Below are positions 1 through 8,938 of a stretch of 64,000 nt of DNA, piece by piece. How positions within the stretch are numbered: position 1 is the stretch's first letter; every line of letters starts with the position of its first letter. Origin of the DNA: Candidatus Viadribacter manganicus (GTDB lineage Bacteria > Pseudomonadota > Alphaproteobacteria > Caulobacterales > Aquidulcibacteraceae); NCBI RefSeq assembly GCF_001679665.1, contig NZ_CP013244.1, positions 1,930,980 through 1,994,979 of the forward strand. The letters run 5' to 3'. The translations under genes and the position numbers were made by a program. The notes under the pieces are model-generated. The model saw only the letters and a list, made by a program, of their open reading frames with translations. It searched no databases and was not told where the DNA came from.

Positions 1-516
1 GTCGATGAAGATCGGACGATCAAGATCGCCGGGGCCAAAACCGTGGCTGGATGGATCAAGGTCAGGCGCTGGTGGACGAACTTCGATGCCGAGCGGATCA
101 AGATGCGCCGCCAAATGTCCGCGCGTGCGATAGGCGCGGATCATCATCAATGCACGGACGCTATCGCGCGCTGCGGACTGGACATCTTGCGTGGAGGCGC
201 CGGGCAAGCGCGCGGCGACCTTCTGCTCAAGCTTGCTTGCGAGAGCCGCCCAATTGCCATCGAGCAACGCAGTGGTTTCTGTCGTCTGGGGCTGCGCGAT
301 TTCCGGTCGATACCACGACGGACCGCGAACTGCGGCGCGCGAGGCCTCGGGATCATCGCGAAGCTGGTCGAAGACCGCACGCCAGGAGGCGTCTACCGAG
401 TTTGGGTCATTGGCGTATTTGGCCGCCATCTCTTCCACGAACGTCGCATTGGCGCCGTAGAGGAAGCTCGTTTCGAGCATAGCTGCATTTGGCAAGCTGC
501 GGGCGTCATCCGCCAT
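1..516 (-). CDS. sucA: 2-oxoglutarate dehydrogenase E1 component, N-terminal part
   Basis: Reading the minus strand from an ATG at 516 gives 172 codons open to the window edge, so the gene is partial. The start reads MADDARSL, followed by the family signature SFLYGANATFVEEM near residues 17-30 and RAYRTRGHLAAHLDPLG near residue 130. These are typical of the thiamine-diphosphate E1 subunit that decarboxylates 2-oxoglutarate in the TCA cycle. It lies downstream of sucC and sucD on the same strand, as in the usual sucCDAB order. A short AAGG about 10 bases upstream may serve as ribosome binding site. The catalytic domain is outside the window. Confidence 0.93.
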   Translation of the reverse strand, partial: MADDARSLPNAAMLETSFLYGANATFVEEMAAKYANDPNSVDASWRAVFDQLRDDPEASRAAVRGPSWYRPEIAQPQTTETTALLDGNWAALASKLEQKVAARLPGASTQDVQSAARDSVRALMMIRAYRTRGHLAAHLDPLGIEVRPPAPDLDPSSHGFGPGDLDRPIFID

Positions 517-551
517 GGAACGCTGACCTTCTCGGAAACCGGGGCAACCCG

Positions 552-585
552 TGTAAAATATAGGGCGCACCGCTGGGCGGCGCCC
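552..585 (-). terminator. hairpin with T-rich tail between sucD and sucA
   Basis: On the minus strand GGGCGC pairs with GCGCCC and an inner GCG/CGC extends the stem, with a 2-base bulge and a 3-base loop. The 3' side is followed by TATATTTTA. It sits in the 128-bp gap between sucD and sucA. It looks like a weak intrinsic terminator or attenuator that could lower sucA relative to sucCD. This is inference from shape only. Confidence 0.4.
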
Positions 586-644
586 CTTCTAAAGTGCGTC
601 GCGCAGGGATTGAAGGGCTGCGAACGCGCAGGGCTAGCCGCTGC

Positions 645-1529
645 TTAGCCTTTGAGCAGTTCCGTCATGGTCCGGCCGAGCGCCGCCGGGTGTGGCGAGA
701 CCTTAATCCCCGCTGCTTCCATGGCGGCCATCTTCGAGCCCGCATCGCCTTTGCCGCCCGAAATGATCGCGCCCGCGTGACCCATGCGGCGCCCAGGAGG
801 CGCGGTTGAACCCGCAATGAAGCCAACGGTAGGCTTCCAGCGGCCCTTCTTCTTCTCATCGGCCAGGAACTGCGCCGCATCCTCTTCTGCGGAGCCGCCA
901 ATTTCGCCGATCATGATGATGGATTTGGTTTCCGGGTCCGCAAGGAAGAGCTCGAGGACATCTATGAATTCGGTGCCCTTCACCGGGTCGCCACCGATGC
1001 CCACGGCAGTGGTTTGGCCAAGGCCTTCATTTGTGGTCTGGAACACCGCTTCGTACGTCAAAGTGCCCGAGCGCGAGACGACTCCCACAGAGCCTTTCTT
1101 GAAGATCTGGCCCGGCATAATGCCGATTTTGCACTCGTTCGGCGTCAGAATGCCTGGGCAATTCGGTCCGAGCAGCTTCGACTTCGAATTCGCCAGACGC
1201 GCCTTCACCCGCACCATGTCCAGCACCGGAATGCCTTCAGTGATGCAAACGATGTACGGAATTTCAGCGTCGATCGCCTCTTCGATAGCGGCCGCGGCGC
1301 CTGGCGGCGGCACGTAAATCACCGTCGCGTCTGCGCCGGCTTTCTCCTTGGCTTCAGTGACCGTGTTGAACACCGGCAGACCAAGGTGCGTGGAGCCGCC
1401 CTTCCCCGGCGAGACGCCGCCCGTCATCTTGGTTCCGTAGGCAATGGCTTGCTCGGAGTGGAATGTGCCGTTCTTGCCGGTGAAACCTTGGCAGATGACG
1501 CGAGTGGAAGCGTTGACGAGAATGGACAA
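645..1529 (-). CDS. sucD: succinyl-CoA synthetase alpha subunit
   Basis: 294 aa, close to the usual 289-300. The N-terminal CoA-binding Rossmann region contains the [14 protein letters not shown] motif (residues 15-28). The C-terminal ligase half carries GHAGAIISG with the phosphorylated histidine at H251. With SucC it interconverts succinyl-CoA and succinate with NDP/NTP phosphorylation in the TCA cycle. It is on the same strand as sucC and sucA. A VOC-family gene and a 97-bp gap separate it from the usual upstream neighbour sucC. Confidence 0.97.
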   Translation of the reverse strand: MSILVNASTRVICQGFTGKNGTFHSEQAIAYGTKMTGGVSPGKGGSTHLGLPVFNTVTEAKEKAGADATVIYVPPPGAAAAIEEAIDAEIPYIVCITEGIPVLDMVRVKARLANSKSKLLGPNCPGILTPNECKIGIMPGQIFKKGSVGVVSRSGTLTYEAVFQTTNEGLGQTTAVGIGGDPVKGTEFIDVLELFLADPETKSIIMIGEIGGSAEEDAAQFLADEKKKGRWKPTVGFIAGSTAPPGRRMGHAGAIISGGKGDAGSKMAAMEAAGIKVSPHPAALGRTMTELLKG

Positions 1530-1626
1530 AATGGCCCCCTGGCCTTGTAAAACTTAGAAATTCGGGATGGCTCCTAGCCCACGCCACGCCGGTTGCAAAC
1601 CCTAGTGGAACGACGCGAACGAGAGG

Positions 1627-1995
1627 TCAGCCCATGATGAATGCGTTGAGTTTGTTGCCGTCCGGATCACGGAAATAAGCTGCGTAGAAGGTGTCGCCGC
1701 GTGGCCCTGGCGGGCCATCACACGTGCCGCCGTTCGCGAGCGCGATCTCATGAAGGCGATGGATTTGATCCTTATCCTTCGCTTCAAGCGCGACCATAAC
1801 GCCGTTGCCGACGGTTGCGGCCTCGCCGTTGAAGGGTTTGGTGAGGCCGATGCCTGCGCCACCGCCCGGCGTGCCCCACGCAATGGCGCCCGGCCATTCC
1901 ATCATCCGCGACGTGCCTAGCTCGGCGGCAATGGCGTCATAGAATTTTGCGGCGCGATCGAGATCGTTCGTGCCCAATGTGACGTAACCGATCAT
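1627..1995 (-). CDS. VOC-family (glyoxalase/bleomycin-resistance fold) protein
   Basis: 122 aa with the single-domain VOC pattern: N-terminal beta-alpha-beta start IGYVTLGTNDLDRAAKFYD, and the C-terminal motif AAYFRDPDGNKL. Such proteins bind a metal and small molecules, or act as lyases or oxygenases; the substrate cannot be told from sequence. It lies between sucC and sucD on the same strand, 32 bp after sucC, so it is probably co-transcribed with them. I know no role for a VOC protein in the TCA cycle, and the position is unusual. Confidence 0.82.
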   Translation of the reverse strand: MIGYVTLGTNDLDRAAKFYDAIAAELGTSRMMEWPGAIAWGTPGGGAGIGLTKPFNGEAATVGNGVMVALEAKDKDQIHRLHEIALANGGTCDGPPGPRGDTFYAAYFRDPDGNKLNAFIMG

Positions 1996-2027
1996 ATGTT
2001 TGCGCTCCTCACCAACGGGCCCTGCCC

Positions 2028-3221
2028 TTAGCCCTTCACCGCTTTCACGATCTTGCGTGCGGCGTCTTCGAGATCATCCGCGCTGATCACGTTGAGACCG
2101 CTCTCATTGATGATCTTTTTGCCGAGCTCGACGTTAGTGCCTTCGAGCCGGACAACGAGCGGCACTTGCAAACCGACCTCTTTCACCGCCGCAATCACGC
2201 CTTCGGCAATGACATCGCACTTCATGATGCCGCCAAAAATGTTGACCAGAATGCCCTTTACCTTCGGATCGGCGGTGATGATCTTGAAGGCGGCTGTCAC
2301 CTTCTCTTTGCTGGCGCCGCCGCCGACATCGAGGAAGTTCGCAGGTTCCGCGCCGAACAGCTTGATAATGTCCATCGTCGCCATGGCGAGACCAGCGCCG
2401 TTGACCATACAACCGATATCGCCATCGAGAGAAATGTAGGCGAGATCGTACTTCGAAGCCTCGATTTCCTTTTCGTCCTCTTCGCCCATGTCGCGCAGGT
2501 CGGCCCATTCCGGGTGACGGAAAGCAGCGTTGGAATCGAAGCTGACCTTCGCATCGCCGCAAACGAGCTTACCGTCTTCCGTAACGATGAGCGGATTCAC
2601 TTCGAGAAGGCTCATGTCGCTCTTCACGAATGCAGTGTAGATCTTGCCGATCAGATCATCGCATTGAGTGGCGAGGTCACCGCCGATGCCGAAAGCGGCT
2701 GCGATCTTCGTGGTGTCGGCCTTGCTCGGACCGGTCGCGGGATCGATAGCGACGGTCGTGATTTTTTCCGGCGTGTCGTGCGCGACTTCTTCGATGTTCA
2801 TGCCGCCGGCTTCGGACGCGACGAACGCAACTCGACCGCTTTCACGATCGACAAGCGCGGAGAGATAGAACTCCTTCGCGATCTTCACGCCTTCTTCGAT
2901 GTAAATGCGATTGACGACGCGGCCAGCCGGACCCGTTTGCTCGGTGACCAGCGTGTGTTTCAACATCTGCGACGCATAGAGACCCACGTCTTCCGGCTTG
3001 AAGGCAATGCGCACACCACCCTTCTCGCCCGCATCAGCTTCCTTGAACTTGCCCTTGCCGCGCCCGCCGGCGTGGATTTGGCTCTTCACAGCCCACACCG
3101 AGCCAGCGAGTTTGGCGGCGGCGTCGATGGCCTCCTCCGTCGTGAAAGCCGGAAAGCCGCGGGGCACCGGCGCGCCAAAGCTCTTCAGGACGGCTTTGCC
3201 TTGGTACTCGTGGATGTTCAT
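2028..3221 (-). CDS. sucC: succinyl-CoA synthetase beta subunit (ADP-forming)
   Basis: 397 aa, normal for the family (E. coli 388). It starts with the signature [21 protein letters not shown]. An ATP-grasp domain covers about the first 240 residues ([16 protein letters not shown] binding loop near residue 51) and a ligase domain follows ([15 protein letters not shown] near 295, [14 protein letters not shown] near 325). It pairs with SucD. It begins 45 bp after the chromate transporter gene on the same strand, so the sucC promoter either lies in that short gap or further upstream in accessory DNA. Confidence 0.97.
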   Translation of the reverse strand: MNIHEYQGKAVLKSFGAPVPRGFPAFTTEEAIDAAAKLAGSVWAVKSQIHAGGRGKGKFKEADAGEKGGVRIAFKPEDVGLYASQMLKHTLVTEQTGPAGRVVNRIYIEEGVKIAKEFYLSALVDRESGRVAFVASEAGGMNIEEVAHDTPEKITTVAIDPATGPSKADTTKIAAAFGIGGDLATQCDDLIGKIYTAFVKSDMSLLEVNPLIVTEDGKLVCGDAKVSFDSNAAFRHPEWADLRDMGEEDEKEIEASKYDLAYISLDGDIGCMVNGAGLAMATMDIIKLFGAEPANFLDVGGGASKEKVTAAFKIITADPKVKGILVNIFGGIMKCDVIAEGVIAAVKEVGLQVPLVVRLEGTNVELGKKIINESGLNVISADDLEDAARKIVKAVKG

Positions 3222-3266
3222 CTTGGCCCCGGGAGCTTGGATCGGTGCGGAAATCGCTGGGCCGCT

Positions 3267-4529
3267 TTATAGGCCCCAAGCGTGCGCCGCCAAGCCCGTC
3301 AGAGCGCATGCGACCAAAACCAGCAGCAGATTGGCTTTGAAACGGATCAGGGCCACGGCGGCGGCGAGCGCCAAGGCGATCATCCACCAAATACCCGACG
3401 TTGGGTCAGGTAAGGCAGTGGGTCCGAAAGCGATCTGGCGCGCGAAGAGTGCGTGAGCGGCAAAGAAGAGCGCAAGTTTGGCGATCACGCCAAGCACCGC
3501 AGCTGTGATCGCGGCGAGCGCGCCAGCGGCGCTGGTATTGCGTTCCAAGCGCTCGGCGAAGGGCGCACCCGCGAAGATCCAAACGAACGACGGTGCGAAA
3601 GTGCACCAAAGCGCGATAACAGCGCCGGAGAGCGCAAGCGCCGGAGAGCCGGCATTGTGACCCGCCAGAAACCCCACGAACTCATTTACGAGAATGAGCG
3701 GGCCTGGCGTCGTTTCGGCGAGGCCTAGCCCGTCAATCATCTGAGAGGGCGTCAGCCAGCCGCGCACCGCAGCCTCTATGGTGAGATACGCGAGCAATGC
3801 ATAAGCACCGCCGAAAGTGACGCACGCGAGGATCGAAAACACCTGAGCAATCTGGAAAAGCACATGATCCGTGCCGAGCGTAAGCGCGATGATTGCTGGC
3901 GGAGCCGCCCAGAGAACAAGCCACAGGAGAGCTTGACCGAAGGCGCCCCTGCTCCCTTGCAAAACCGGCGTTTCGAGAGATCGAGTGGCCACGCCTTTCA
4001 CGAACAGACGCGCTCGCGCGATGCCAAGCAAAGCCGCAGCCACAATCACGACCGGGAACGGCGCGCCAAAAATCAGCGCAACGAAGGCGCCAATCGCCAG
4101 CAATAAAGCGGCGCTTGTCTTCAAAGCTCGCTTGCCGACCTTAATCAGCGCTTCAGCAACCAAAGCAACGACAGCGCATTTCACGCCGTCAAGGGCCGCT
4201 GCGACCAAGGGAACTTCACCATAGTTCACGTAGAGCCAGGAAAGCGCGAGCACGATCAGCGCGCCGGGGATCACGAACATCCAGCCCGCGATCAATGCGC
4301 CCGCCCAACCACGTAAACGCCAGCCGATATAGGTCGCAAGCTGTTGGGCCTCTGGCCCTGGCAGCAACATGCAAAACGCCAGCATATGCTGAAAGCGATC
4401 GTCATCGATCCACTTGCGCTCATCGACGAAGACGCGGTGCATCAACGCGATTTGTCCCGCCGGTCCCCCAAAACCGAGACAACCGACTTTCAGAGATTCC
4501 GCAAATAACGTGGAAAGCGATGGGCTCAC
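3267..4529 (-). CDS. chrA: chromate transporter, CHR family
   Basis: 420 aa, the long two-domain form of the CHR family, predominantly hydrophobic with about 10-12 membrane segments. The N-terminal CHR motif GFGGPAGQIALMHR is at about residues 18-31. The second half repeats a related FGGAYALLAYLTIEAAVRGW segment near residue 240. Known members export chromate; some are of unknown anion specificity, so chromate resistance is inferred from family only. It is 9 bp downstream of the MFS gene on the same strand and directly precedes sucC. Confidence 0.88.
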   Translation of the reverse strand: MSPSLSTLFAESLKVGCLGFGGPAGQIALMHRVFVDERKWIDDDRFQHMLAFCMLLPGPEAQQLATYIGWRLRGWAGALIAGWMFVIPGALIVLALSWLYVNYGEVPLVAAALDGVKCAVVALVAEALIKVGKRALKTSAALLLAIGAFVALIFGAPFPVVIVAAALLGIARARLFVKGVATRSLETPVLQGSRGAFGQALLWLVLWAAPPAIIALTLGTDHVLFQIAQVFSILACVTFGGAYALLAYLTIEAAVRGWLTPSQMIDGLGLAETTPGPLILVNEFVGFLAGHNAGSPALALSGAVIALWCTFAPSFVWIFAGAPFAERLERNTSAAGALAAITAAVLGVIAKLALFFAAHALFARQIAFGPTALPDPTSGIWWMIALALAAAVALIRFKANLLLVLVACALTGLAAHAWGL

Positions 4530-4538
4530 GAACGCGCG

Positions 4539-5804
4539 CTAGCGCGGATTGTTGGCCACTGCAATCGCGTCCCTGTCATCATCGGGTTTATCTTCACCAT
4601 AAGCGATCTCACCGGCCGCCACGGACGTGCCGAGTTGCGGCGCGTACTCTTCCTTGGTGACCGGCCCGCGCCGTGTCGAGCGGCGCCAGAACATGGCGAT
4701 GGCGACGAAGAGCGCAGCGCCACCCGAGAACCAGAACATGCCTGCAACGTCGAACCAGTCGACCAAAGGTCCCATGACCAATGGTCCTATGACGGAGCCC
4801 GCCGCCCAAACAAATAAAAGACCCGCCGCAGACTGCGCGAGCTTTCCCGGCTCGGCGCGATCAGCCATATGCGCCACCGCGATCCCGTAAAATGAAAGTG
4901 CGCCAGCGCCCCAAATAAAAAACAACAAGACCGCCGACCAGCTAAGCAACTGACCGCTCCAAGTCGCGAGCGCAAAGGATGACGCTGCAGCGATCGCCGC
5001 CAGCGCCGCGATGACCAAACGACGATCTATGCGGTCTGAAAGGCGTCCCGCGGGCCATTGCAGCAGGAGCGAGCCGGTGAATGCAGCCGAATAGAACTCG
5101 GCCGCGGCATTGGGACCGTAGTGTTGAGCGGCGTAGAGCGGTGCAAGTGCAAGCACACCTCCATTGACCAGCCCCGCCCCAAAACAACCGATGACTGCAG
5201 CCGGGGCGATCGCAAATTGTTCGACGAGCGCGAGCGGCTGAGCTTTCGGCGGATCCGGCTGTTCGGCGGCGGTAAAGCAGATCGGCACCATCGAAAGCGC
5301 TGTCAGCGCTGCGGCTATCATCCACGGTTCTGCCTGCGCAGGCGCATAGCCAAAGGCCAGGAACGGTCCGATGGCGAGCGCGCCCTTGGTAAGAACCATA
5401 TAGACGCTCATCACCTCGCCGCGCGCGTGCCGTCCGATGGAAAAACTGATCCAGCTCTCGACAGCGGCAAACATCAGCGCGACCGCCATGCCCGCAATCA
5501 TGCGTGCAACGCCCCACCACCAGATGTCAGCGCTGAAGTGCAGCGCGAGCGTCGTGACGGAGAATATCGCGGCGCAAGCGGCATAGACGCGGATGTGACC
5601 GACGCGCGCAAACAGCACCGTCGCGATCATCGCGCCCATCATGAAGCCAGCCGAGTAAGACGCGGCGACGAGACCGAGCGCTGTGCGCGAATGTTCGACA
5701 GTGAACGCGAGCGGAATGCGCACGCCAAGCAAACCGCCTGCAAGTTGCAGGATCGTAACGGCTGCTATGAGTGCAGCAACGTTGCGCAGCAGGCTCGTCA
5801 TGAG
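4539..5804 (-). CDS. MFS transporter, YcaD-like
   Basis: The open frame begins at 5840, but residue 13 (MTSLLRNVAALIAAV, start at 5804) is the more natural start because it opens the first membrane segment. That gives about 421 aa with 12 predicted transmembrane helices and a charged cytoplasmic C-terminal tail. The pattern GVRIPLAF...ALGLVAASYSAGFMMGA resembles the YcaD group of major facilitator permeases, whose substrates are unknown. It lies between the DUF2306 gene and chrA on the same strand, with gaps of 53 and 9 bp, suggesting one transcript. Confidence 0.82.
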   Translation of the reverse strand, partial: LMTSLLRNVAALIAAVTILQLAGGLLGVRIPLAFTVEHSRTALGLVAASYSAGFMMGAMIATVLFARVGHIRVYAACAAIFSVTTLALHFSADIWWWGVARMIAGMAVALMFAAVESWISFSIGRHARGEVMSVYMVLTKGALAIGPFLAFGYAPAQAEPWMIAAALTALSMVPICFTAAEQPDPPKAQPLALVEQFAIAPAAVIGCFGAGLVNGGVLALAPLYAAQHYGPNAAAEFYSAAFTGSLLLQWPAGRLSDRIDRRLVIAALAAIAAASSFALATWSGQLLSWSAVLLFFIWGAGALSFYGIAVAHMADRAEPGKLAQSAAGLLFVWAAGSVIGPLVMGPLVDWFDVAGMFWFSGGAALFVAIAMFWRRSTRRGPVTKEEYAPQLGTSVAAGEIAYGEDKPDDDRDAIAVANNPR

Positions 5805-5857
5805 ATGACTGCTGCATAGACCCGTTTGCGCACGTCGCAACCGGCAAAACGCCGCGT

Positions 5858-6448
5858 TTAGAAGAAGAATTCAAACATGAAGCGGCCAGGCAAAAATGAG
5901 AATGCGCCCGCAATCAACAATGCGCCAACAAGAAGGCTCATCATGTGCCGCCGATGCGCGGCTATGTTGCGAGTTCGGATGGCGTAGACACCCATCGGCA
6001 ATACGACGATGGCCCAGCCACTGATGAGATGGATCAACGAATACGCATCGCCATTCAGCCCAGTTATGAACAAGCTTGAGACAGCCGTGATCGACATCGC
6101 CCCGACCCAGGTCCAGCCGAGCGCCTTGTGTGGCCCCCTTCCCTTCGGCAGCGCCAAGATCACAAAACCAATCGCGAGCGCAGCAAGCGCGGCCACAATA
6201 TGGAGTTTGAACTGAGCGGGCAGCGCGCCGAACGCGGCCCAATCAGGCGCGTGCGGCCGGATTTCATGATGCTGGAGGTAATTCCAGACCGGCCCCGCCA
6301 AAGGCGCCAAGCCGGCGGCCAAGACTCCCAAGATCAATATCCCACTGATCCGGCGGCGCAGCGATTGTGAACCCACGCCCGCCGCGGCATTATCCACACG
6401 CTCCAGTGTCGTCCGGTCGATTGACTTGCGAAGTGCGGTCCGGTTCAT
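5858..6448 (-). CDS. DUF2306-type integral membrane protein
   Basis: The frame is open from 6607, but the start at 6448 is preceded by GGGAGG five bases upstream, a strong ribosome binding site, and avoids overlap with the divergent regulator. The 196-aa product has a soluble N-terminus of about 35 residues and then about five to six membrane helices with conserved histidines (HIVAALA, HLISGWA, AAHRRHMMSL). This matches DUF2306 membrane proteins of unknown function. It is divergent from a membrane LytTR regulator, an arrangement seen for LytTR regulators paired with membrane proteins, so regulation by its neighbour is likely. Confidence 0.8.
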   Translation of the reverse strand: MNRTALRKSIDRTTLERVDNAAAGVGSQSLRRRISGILILGVLAAGLAPLAGPVWNYLQHHEIRPHAPDWAAFGALPAQFKLHIVAALAALAIGFVILALPKGRGPHKALGWTWVGAMSITAVSSLFITGLNGDAYSLIHLISGWAIVVLPMGVYAIRTRNIAAHRRHMMSLLVGALLIAGAFSFLPGRFMFEFFF

Positions 6449-6520
6449 CGTGCCTCCCAGCAAAGCGCGTGAATGCGCCAACGCCGGAGAACCATGATCG
6501 CCAAACTCCTTCTCCTTGAT

Positions 6521-6581
6521 CTTCGTGAACGCGCCGCGGAACGTCGCGAATTGCCGCTTTGTGCAGTTCACGAAGCGTGAA
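6521..6581. promoter_or_regulatory. inverted-repeat operator candidate between DUF2306 and LytTR genes
   Basis: CTTCGTGAAC at 6521-6530 and GTTCACGAAG at 6566-6575 are exact reverse complements 35 bases apart. The second copy overlaps a smaller perfect palindrome, TTCACG-AAG-CGTGAA (6567-6581), ending directly before the LytTR start. Three copies of the CGTGAA half-site in a 134-bp divergent gap suggest an autoregulatory binding site. Binding by the LytTR protein is inferred, not shown. Confidence 0.5.
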
Positions 6582-7361
6582 ATGACGAACGCCAAAGAGC
6601 CTCGCATACCGAAGATCGATCACCCGCTGACGCGGACGTTGACGATCGTGGCCGCCATCGGCGCATTTTTGGCCTTCACCAACCCCTTCGGCGCCACCGG
6701 TTCAGTGCCCTATTGGGCCAGCTTCCTCTATTGGACGACGCTCGTCGGCGAAGGCTGGTTCGGGGCCACCTTCATTGCTCGCACGCTTGAGAGGATGGTT
6801 CCGCGTATTGGCGCGCTTGCAAACCGGATCGCCGCGACCGTGCTGATTGCCGCCGTCGTAAGTGGCACGGTCGTGCTCTTTCAGATCGCCATCGATCAGC
6901 CAGTTTCGGTCTCGTACTACCCAAGGCTCTACGGCCTGGTTCTGGGAGTGAGCATCGCCATCGCCGGCCTTGCTTGGTTGGTCGACCGTGCATTCAAGGA
7001 TCAATGGCCAGGCGCCCAAACGCACGCCGCGCCAGCTGGCGCAAGGCCGGTCCGGTTCATGGAGCGCCTGCCGCCAAAACTTAGAGGCGCAGCGCTCCAC
7101 GCCGTCTCCTCCGAAGACCACTATCTGCGCCTGCATACGTCGAAAGGCTCAGATCTCATCCTGATGCGTCTGTCGGACGCGATCACGGAGCTTGAGGGCC
7201 TCGAAGGCGCGCAGACACACCGCTCATGGTGGGTTGCGCGAGAGGGCGTCGAAAGTACACGGCGCGACGGCGACAAACTCGTCCTCATCCTCAAAGGCGG
7301 CGCCGAAGCTCCAGTGAGCCGGCCCAACGTGCGCGTGCTACGCGAGGCCGGCTGGTACTAG
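6582..7361 (+). CDS. membrane-anchored LytTR-family transcriptional regulator
   Basis: The frame is open from 6516; the start at 6582 (MTNAKEPRIPKIDHP) is preferred because it leaves a proper divergent promoter. The product is 259 aa. Residues about 20-145 form four hydrophobic helices, followed by a linker and a C-terminal LytTR DNA-binding domain (FMERLPPKLRGAALHAVSSEDHYLRLHT, then RSWWVAREGVES). Such proteins are membrane-bound one-component regulators that bind short repeats upstream of target genes. The likely target is the divergent DUF2306-MFS-chrA group and its own promoter. Confidence 0.85.
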   Translation: MTNAKEPRIPKIDHPLTRTLTIVAAIGAFLAFTNPFGATGSVPYWASFLYWTTLVGEGWFGATFIARTLERMVPRIGALANRIAATVLIAAVVSGTVVLFQIAIDQPVSVSYYPRLYGLVLGVSIAIAGLAWLVDRAFKDQWPGAQTHAAPAGARPVRFMERLPPKLRGAALHAVSSEDHYLRLHTSKGSDLILMRLSDAITELEGLEGAQTHRSWWVAREGVESTRRDGDKLVLILKGGAEAPVSRPNVRVLREAGWY

Positions 7362-7364
7362 GCG

Positions 7365-8822
7365 CTATTGTGCTGCTGGCGCGCCGCGGAATGTCCAATC
7401 GGTGTCGGCCGCGAGGTACACGAAGGTCGCCCAGGCAGCGACGTTCTGCCGAAGCGCCGCGGGGTCGATCGCGTAGAGCGTGTCGTCCGGCGTGTGGTGA
7501 TAGTTGAAGTAGTCCGTACCATCCTGGCTGAGATCAACGACCGGGGTCCCCGCTTCTCGGATCGCGTTCACGTCTGCGCCGCCGTCCGCCTGGTTATTGC
7601 CCGGCAAAACACCCAGCGGAGAGAGAGCGCGCTGGAACGCGCGCGTATAAGGCGCGGCCGACTCCGCAAATCGCGTATCGAAACGCCACACGCGCCCGGC
7701 GCCGAAATCGCTCTCGAGCGCAACGACGTGGGTTTCGTTCGCGTGCGCTTGCCCGTAGGCCGCGCCGCCGTGGACGCCATTCTCTTCTGCGCCAGCGAGC
7801 AAGATACGGATCGTGCGGCGCGGGCGGCGTGGCAAATCACGGATAAGGCGCGCGGCGGCTGAGACGATGGCGACGCCCGCGCCGTCATCAATGGCTCCCT
7901 GCCCCATATCCCAGGAATCCAAGTGCGCAGCCAGCAGCACGATTTCATCAGGGCGCTCACGGCCACGGATCTCCGCGATCACGTTGCCAGACTGCGCATT
8001 CTCACGAATGTCGGCTCGGATATCGAGGCGAACACGCACGGTGCCGCGCTGGATGAGGTTTGCAAGCACATCGGCATCGGCTGGCGAAATCGACATTGCG
8101 GGCAATGAAGCGCCTTGTGCTTGACGCGAGCTGCCGCCTTGGTGCGCGAAACGGTGCGTATCCGTGCCAACGGCGCGGATGAGGCAAGCTGCGGCGCCCT
8201 TTGCCTGCGCAACCGGCGCACAGCGTCCGCGCTTACGAACCGCAACGCCATAACCGGAACCATCCTGCGCGCGGCTCATGTGCTCATCGATAAAGACAAT
8301 CCGGCCGGCCACGGCGCTATTCGGCGCCGCCTCCAACGCGGCCATGTCGGCGAAGCGCACGATCTCGGCAGTCAACCCGCCTTCCGGTGTCGAGGGTGAG
8401 CCGCCAAGCGCCGCCGCAACCATGGGGCGCTCAATGCCGGGAGACACAATGTGCGCCTCTTCGCGCGTCGCATCCCAATAAGGCAGCGTGAACGGTTCGA
8501 TACGAACGTTGGTAAAGCCATTCGCGCGCAACATCCCAACGGCCCAATCACGCGCACGCGCCTCAGCTTCGGAGCCCGCGAGACGCGGGCCAACTTCACT
8601 AACGAGGCTCTCTACGATCTCGTATGCGTGATCGCTTTCGAGCGCTGCGGCTTGCAGGCGATCGATCGTGCGTTGCTGTGCGGCAGGTATCGGCGCGACA
8701 GGTGGCGCCTCGGCAGGTGGCGCACTGGCTTGAACGAAGCCCGGCACTTGCTGCTGCTGTTGTTGCGCACTCGCCGGATAGGCGAGCGCAAGCGCCGCCG
8801 TTGCTAAGATGATCGATCGCAT
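7365..8822 (-). CDS. exported M28-family zinc metallopeptidase
   Basis: 485 aa with a cleavable signal peptide (about residues 1-19, ending YPASAQ), followed by six glutamines and a proline/alanine-rich linker. A PA-like insert spans about residues 130-250 and the M28 catalytic domain about 285-475. Metal ligands visible are H300 and D302 (AAHLDSWD), D312 (GAIDDGAG), E346/E347 (AGAEENG) and H443 (YHHTPDD). It probably acts as a periplasmic or extracellular aminopeptidase or carboxypeptidase. The stop lies only 3 bp from the convergent LytTR gene's stop. Confidence 0.9.
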   Translation of the reverse strand: MRSIILATAALALAYPASAQQQQQQVPGFVQASAPPAEAPPVAPIPAAQQRTIDRLQAAALESDHAYEIVESLVSEVGPRLAGSEAEARARDWAVGMLRANGFTNVRIEPFTLPYWDATREEAHIVSPGIERPMVAAALGGSPSTPEGGLTAEIVRFADMAALEAAPNSAVAGRIVFIDEHMSRAQDGSGYGVAVRKRGRCAPVAQAKGAAACLIRAVGTDTHRFAHQGGSSRQAQGASLPAMSISPADADVLANLIQRGTVRVRLDIRADIRENAQSGNVIAEIRGRERPDEIVLLAAHLDSWDMGQGAIDDGAGVAIVSAAARLIRDLPRRPRRTIRILLAGAEENGVHGGAAYGQAHANETHVVALESDFGAGRVWRFDTRFAESAAPYTRAFQRALSPLGVLPGNNQADGGADVNAIREAGTPVVDLSQDGTDYFNYHHTPDDTLYAIDPAALRQNVAAWATFVYLAADTDWTFRGAPAAQ

Positions 8823-8938
8823 CGTGTCCCCTCGTTCGCATCTAGATCGGACGCGCGCGCCGATCAGGCAAGCGCCAAGCGACGGAAAAGCAGGGCGATC
8901 TTGCGCTAAATGACGCCCTTGATCACAGTGCGCGCCGC

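Noticed and set aside
2166-3272. Long plus-strand frame opposite sucC
   Set aside because: It is a mirror of the sucC coding sequence; high-GC codon bias leaves antisense frames open. Its translation has no recognisable domain. The same holds for long frames at 5058-5819, 12811-13665 and 17491-18369.
8745-8765. CAG/CAA run encoding six glutamines in the M28 peptidase
   Set aside because: A short polyglutamine just after the signal peptide; too short to treat as a phase-variable repeat.
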